From: Podospora comata
Lineage: Eukaryota; Ascomycota; Sordariomycetes; Sordariales; Podosporaceae
DNA: 64,000 bases
Assembly: GCA_017354895.1 (NCBI GenBank)
Contig: CP071499.1
Span: 558,001 to 622,000 of the forward strand
Reading direction: 5' to 3'
Of this stretch, positions 63,573 to 64,000 are shown piece after piece (positions within the stretch are counted from its first letter, which is position 1; every line of letters begins with the position of its first letter). The notes under the pieces were generated by a model. It saw only the letters and a list, made by a program, of their open reading frames with translations. It did no database searches and was not told the DNA's origin. A program made the translations under genes and the position numbers.

Positions 63573-64000
63573 GATATATAAAAAAATACCAGCAAACGAG
63601 CGACGGGTAAAGACAGACAGAGATAAAATGCCGATAAAGATGAGGACGGCAAGCAAAAGGAGAGAACTTGGGGTCGACAGGGAAAAGGCGGCCAAAGTAC
63701 ATGAGGCACAGTCGGCCAGATAATATCACCCAGGTACCTCCCCCTTGCATCAATCCGAACCCACTTCTTTTCGCCCGCCTCCAAATCGCAATCAATAAAA
63801 AGAGAAAGCCGCGAGTGCTGAGTGCACGCATTCAGCCAGCCACCAAAGCAGCAAATGATTCAACGACGTTTGCAGCTTAACTATCAGCCGACAGACGTGT
63901 TCGCGCTGTCATCTGTCAAAGTGTTCTAGAACACATCCGCCGGGCTAGGACACCCCTTGTCGATGATGATAACGTGTAGTGGCGCATTCAGTTCGTAATC
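63573..64000. other. Upstream region, right window edge
   Basis: Probable promoter and leader of the 63572 gene. Nothing else supported. Confidence 0.45.

Overview
The window is filamentous ascomycete nuclear DNA. Evidence: short introns of 44-80 bp with GTRAGT-type donors and CTAAC-like branch sites, one-gene transcription units, and gene families confined to Pezizomycotina (HET, fungal NLR, DUF1996, AA9 LPMO, DUF6601). Gene content fits Sordariomycetes, probably Sordariales; that placement is inference. Splice sites were worked out by hand so that phases close; products come from motif recognition without a database search.

Region 1 (1-16.5 kb) is accessory. After a 5' laccase fragment cut by the window edge come repeats, an LTR-element gag fossil, a decayed OrsD/DUF3505-type gene, minisatellites and a 382-bp solo LTR with a perfect 5-bp target duplication inside an opposite copy of its own family. 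An apparently intact NLR (membrane anchor, alpha/beta-hydrolase, NB-ARC, TPR) is divergently paired with a DUF6601 membrane-protein gene, and the pair is bracketed by 47-bp direct repeats. Beyond it a dead pogo/Fot1 transposon with TA duplication and about 43-bp TIRs sits in an LTR-element integrase fossil. The region closes with an epoxide-hydrolase-like gene carrying an in-frame TGA.

Region 2 (16.5-44.6 kb) mixes housekeeping and conflict-type genes: a large uncharacterised gene, two P-loop ATPase fragments head to head at their P-loops, a nickel/cobalt transporter, a methyltransferase, a decayed membrane-protein gene, a HET gene, a tandem DUF1996 pair, a divergent SEC11-like peptidase, an MBOAT wax-synthase-like enzyme, a small secreted protein, a YdeI-like protein, a flavin monooxygenase, relics of a PfkB kinase and an F-box gene, and a C2H2 zinc-finger gene.

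Region 3 (44.6-64 kb) is carbohydrate-rich: an AA9 LPMO, a cellulose-synthase-like GT2, a GH12 endoglucanase with a GPI-like tail, a UDP-glucose 6-dehydrogenase with an unusual N-terminal extension, a low-complexity RS-rich protein and a type II membrane protein. GT2, tethered GH12 and UDP-glucose dehydrogenase are consecutive, like bacterial synthase-plus-glucanase (bcsA/bcsZ) and synthase-plus-dehydrogenase (hasA/hasB) operons. I propose this as a candidate exopolysaccharide locus. It and the NLR-DUF6601 module are the best candidates for undescribed systems here.
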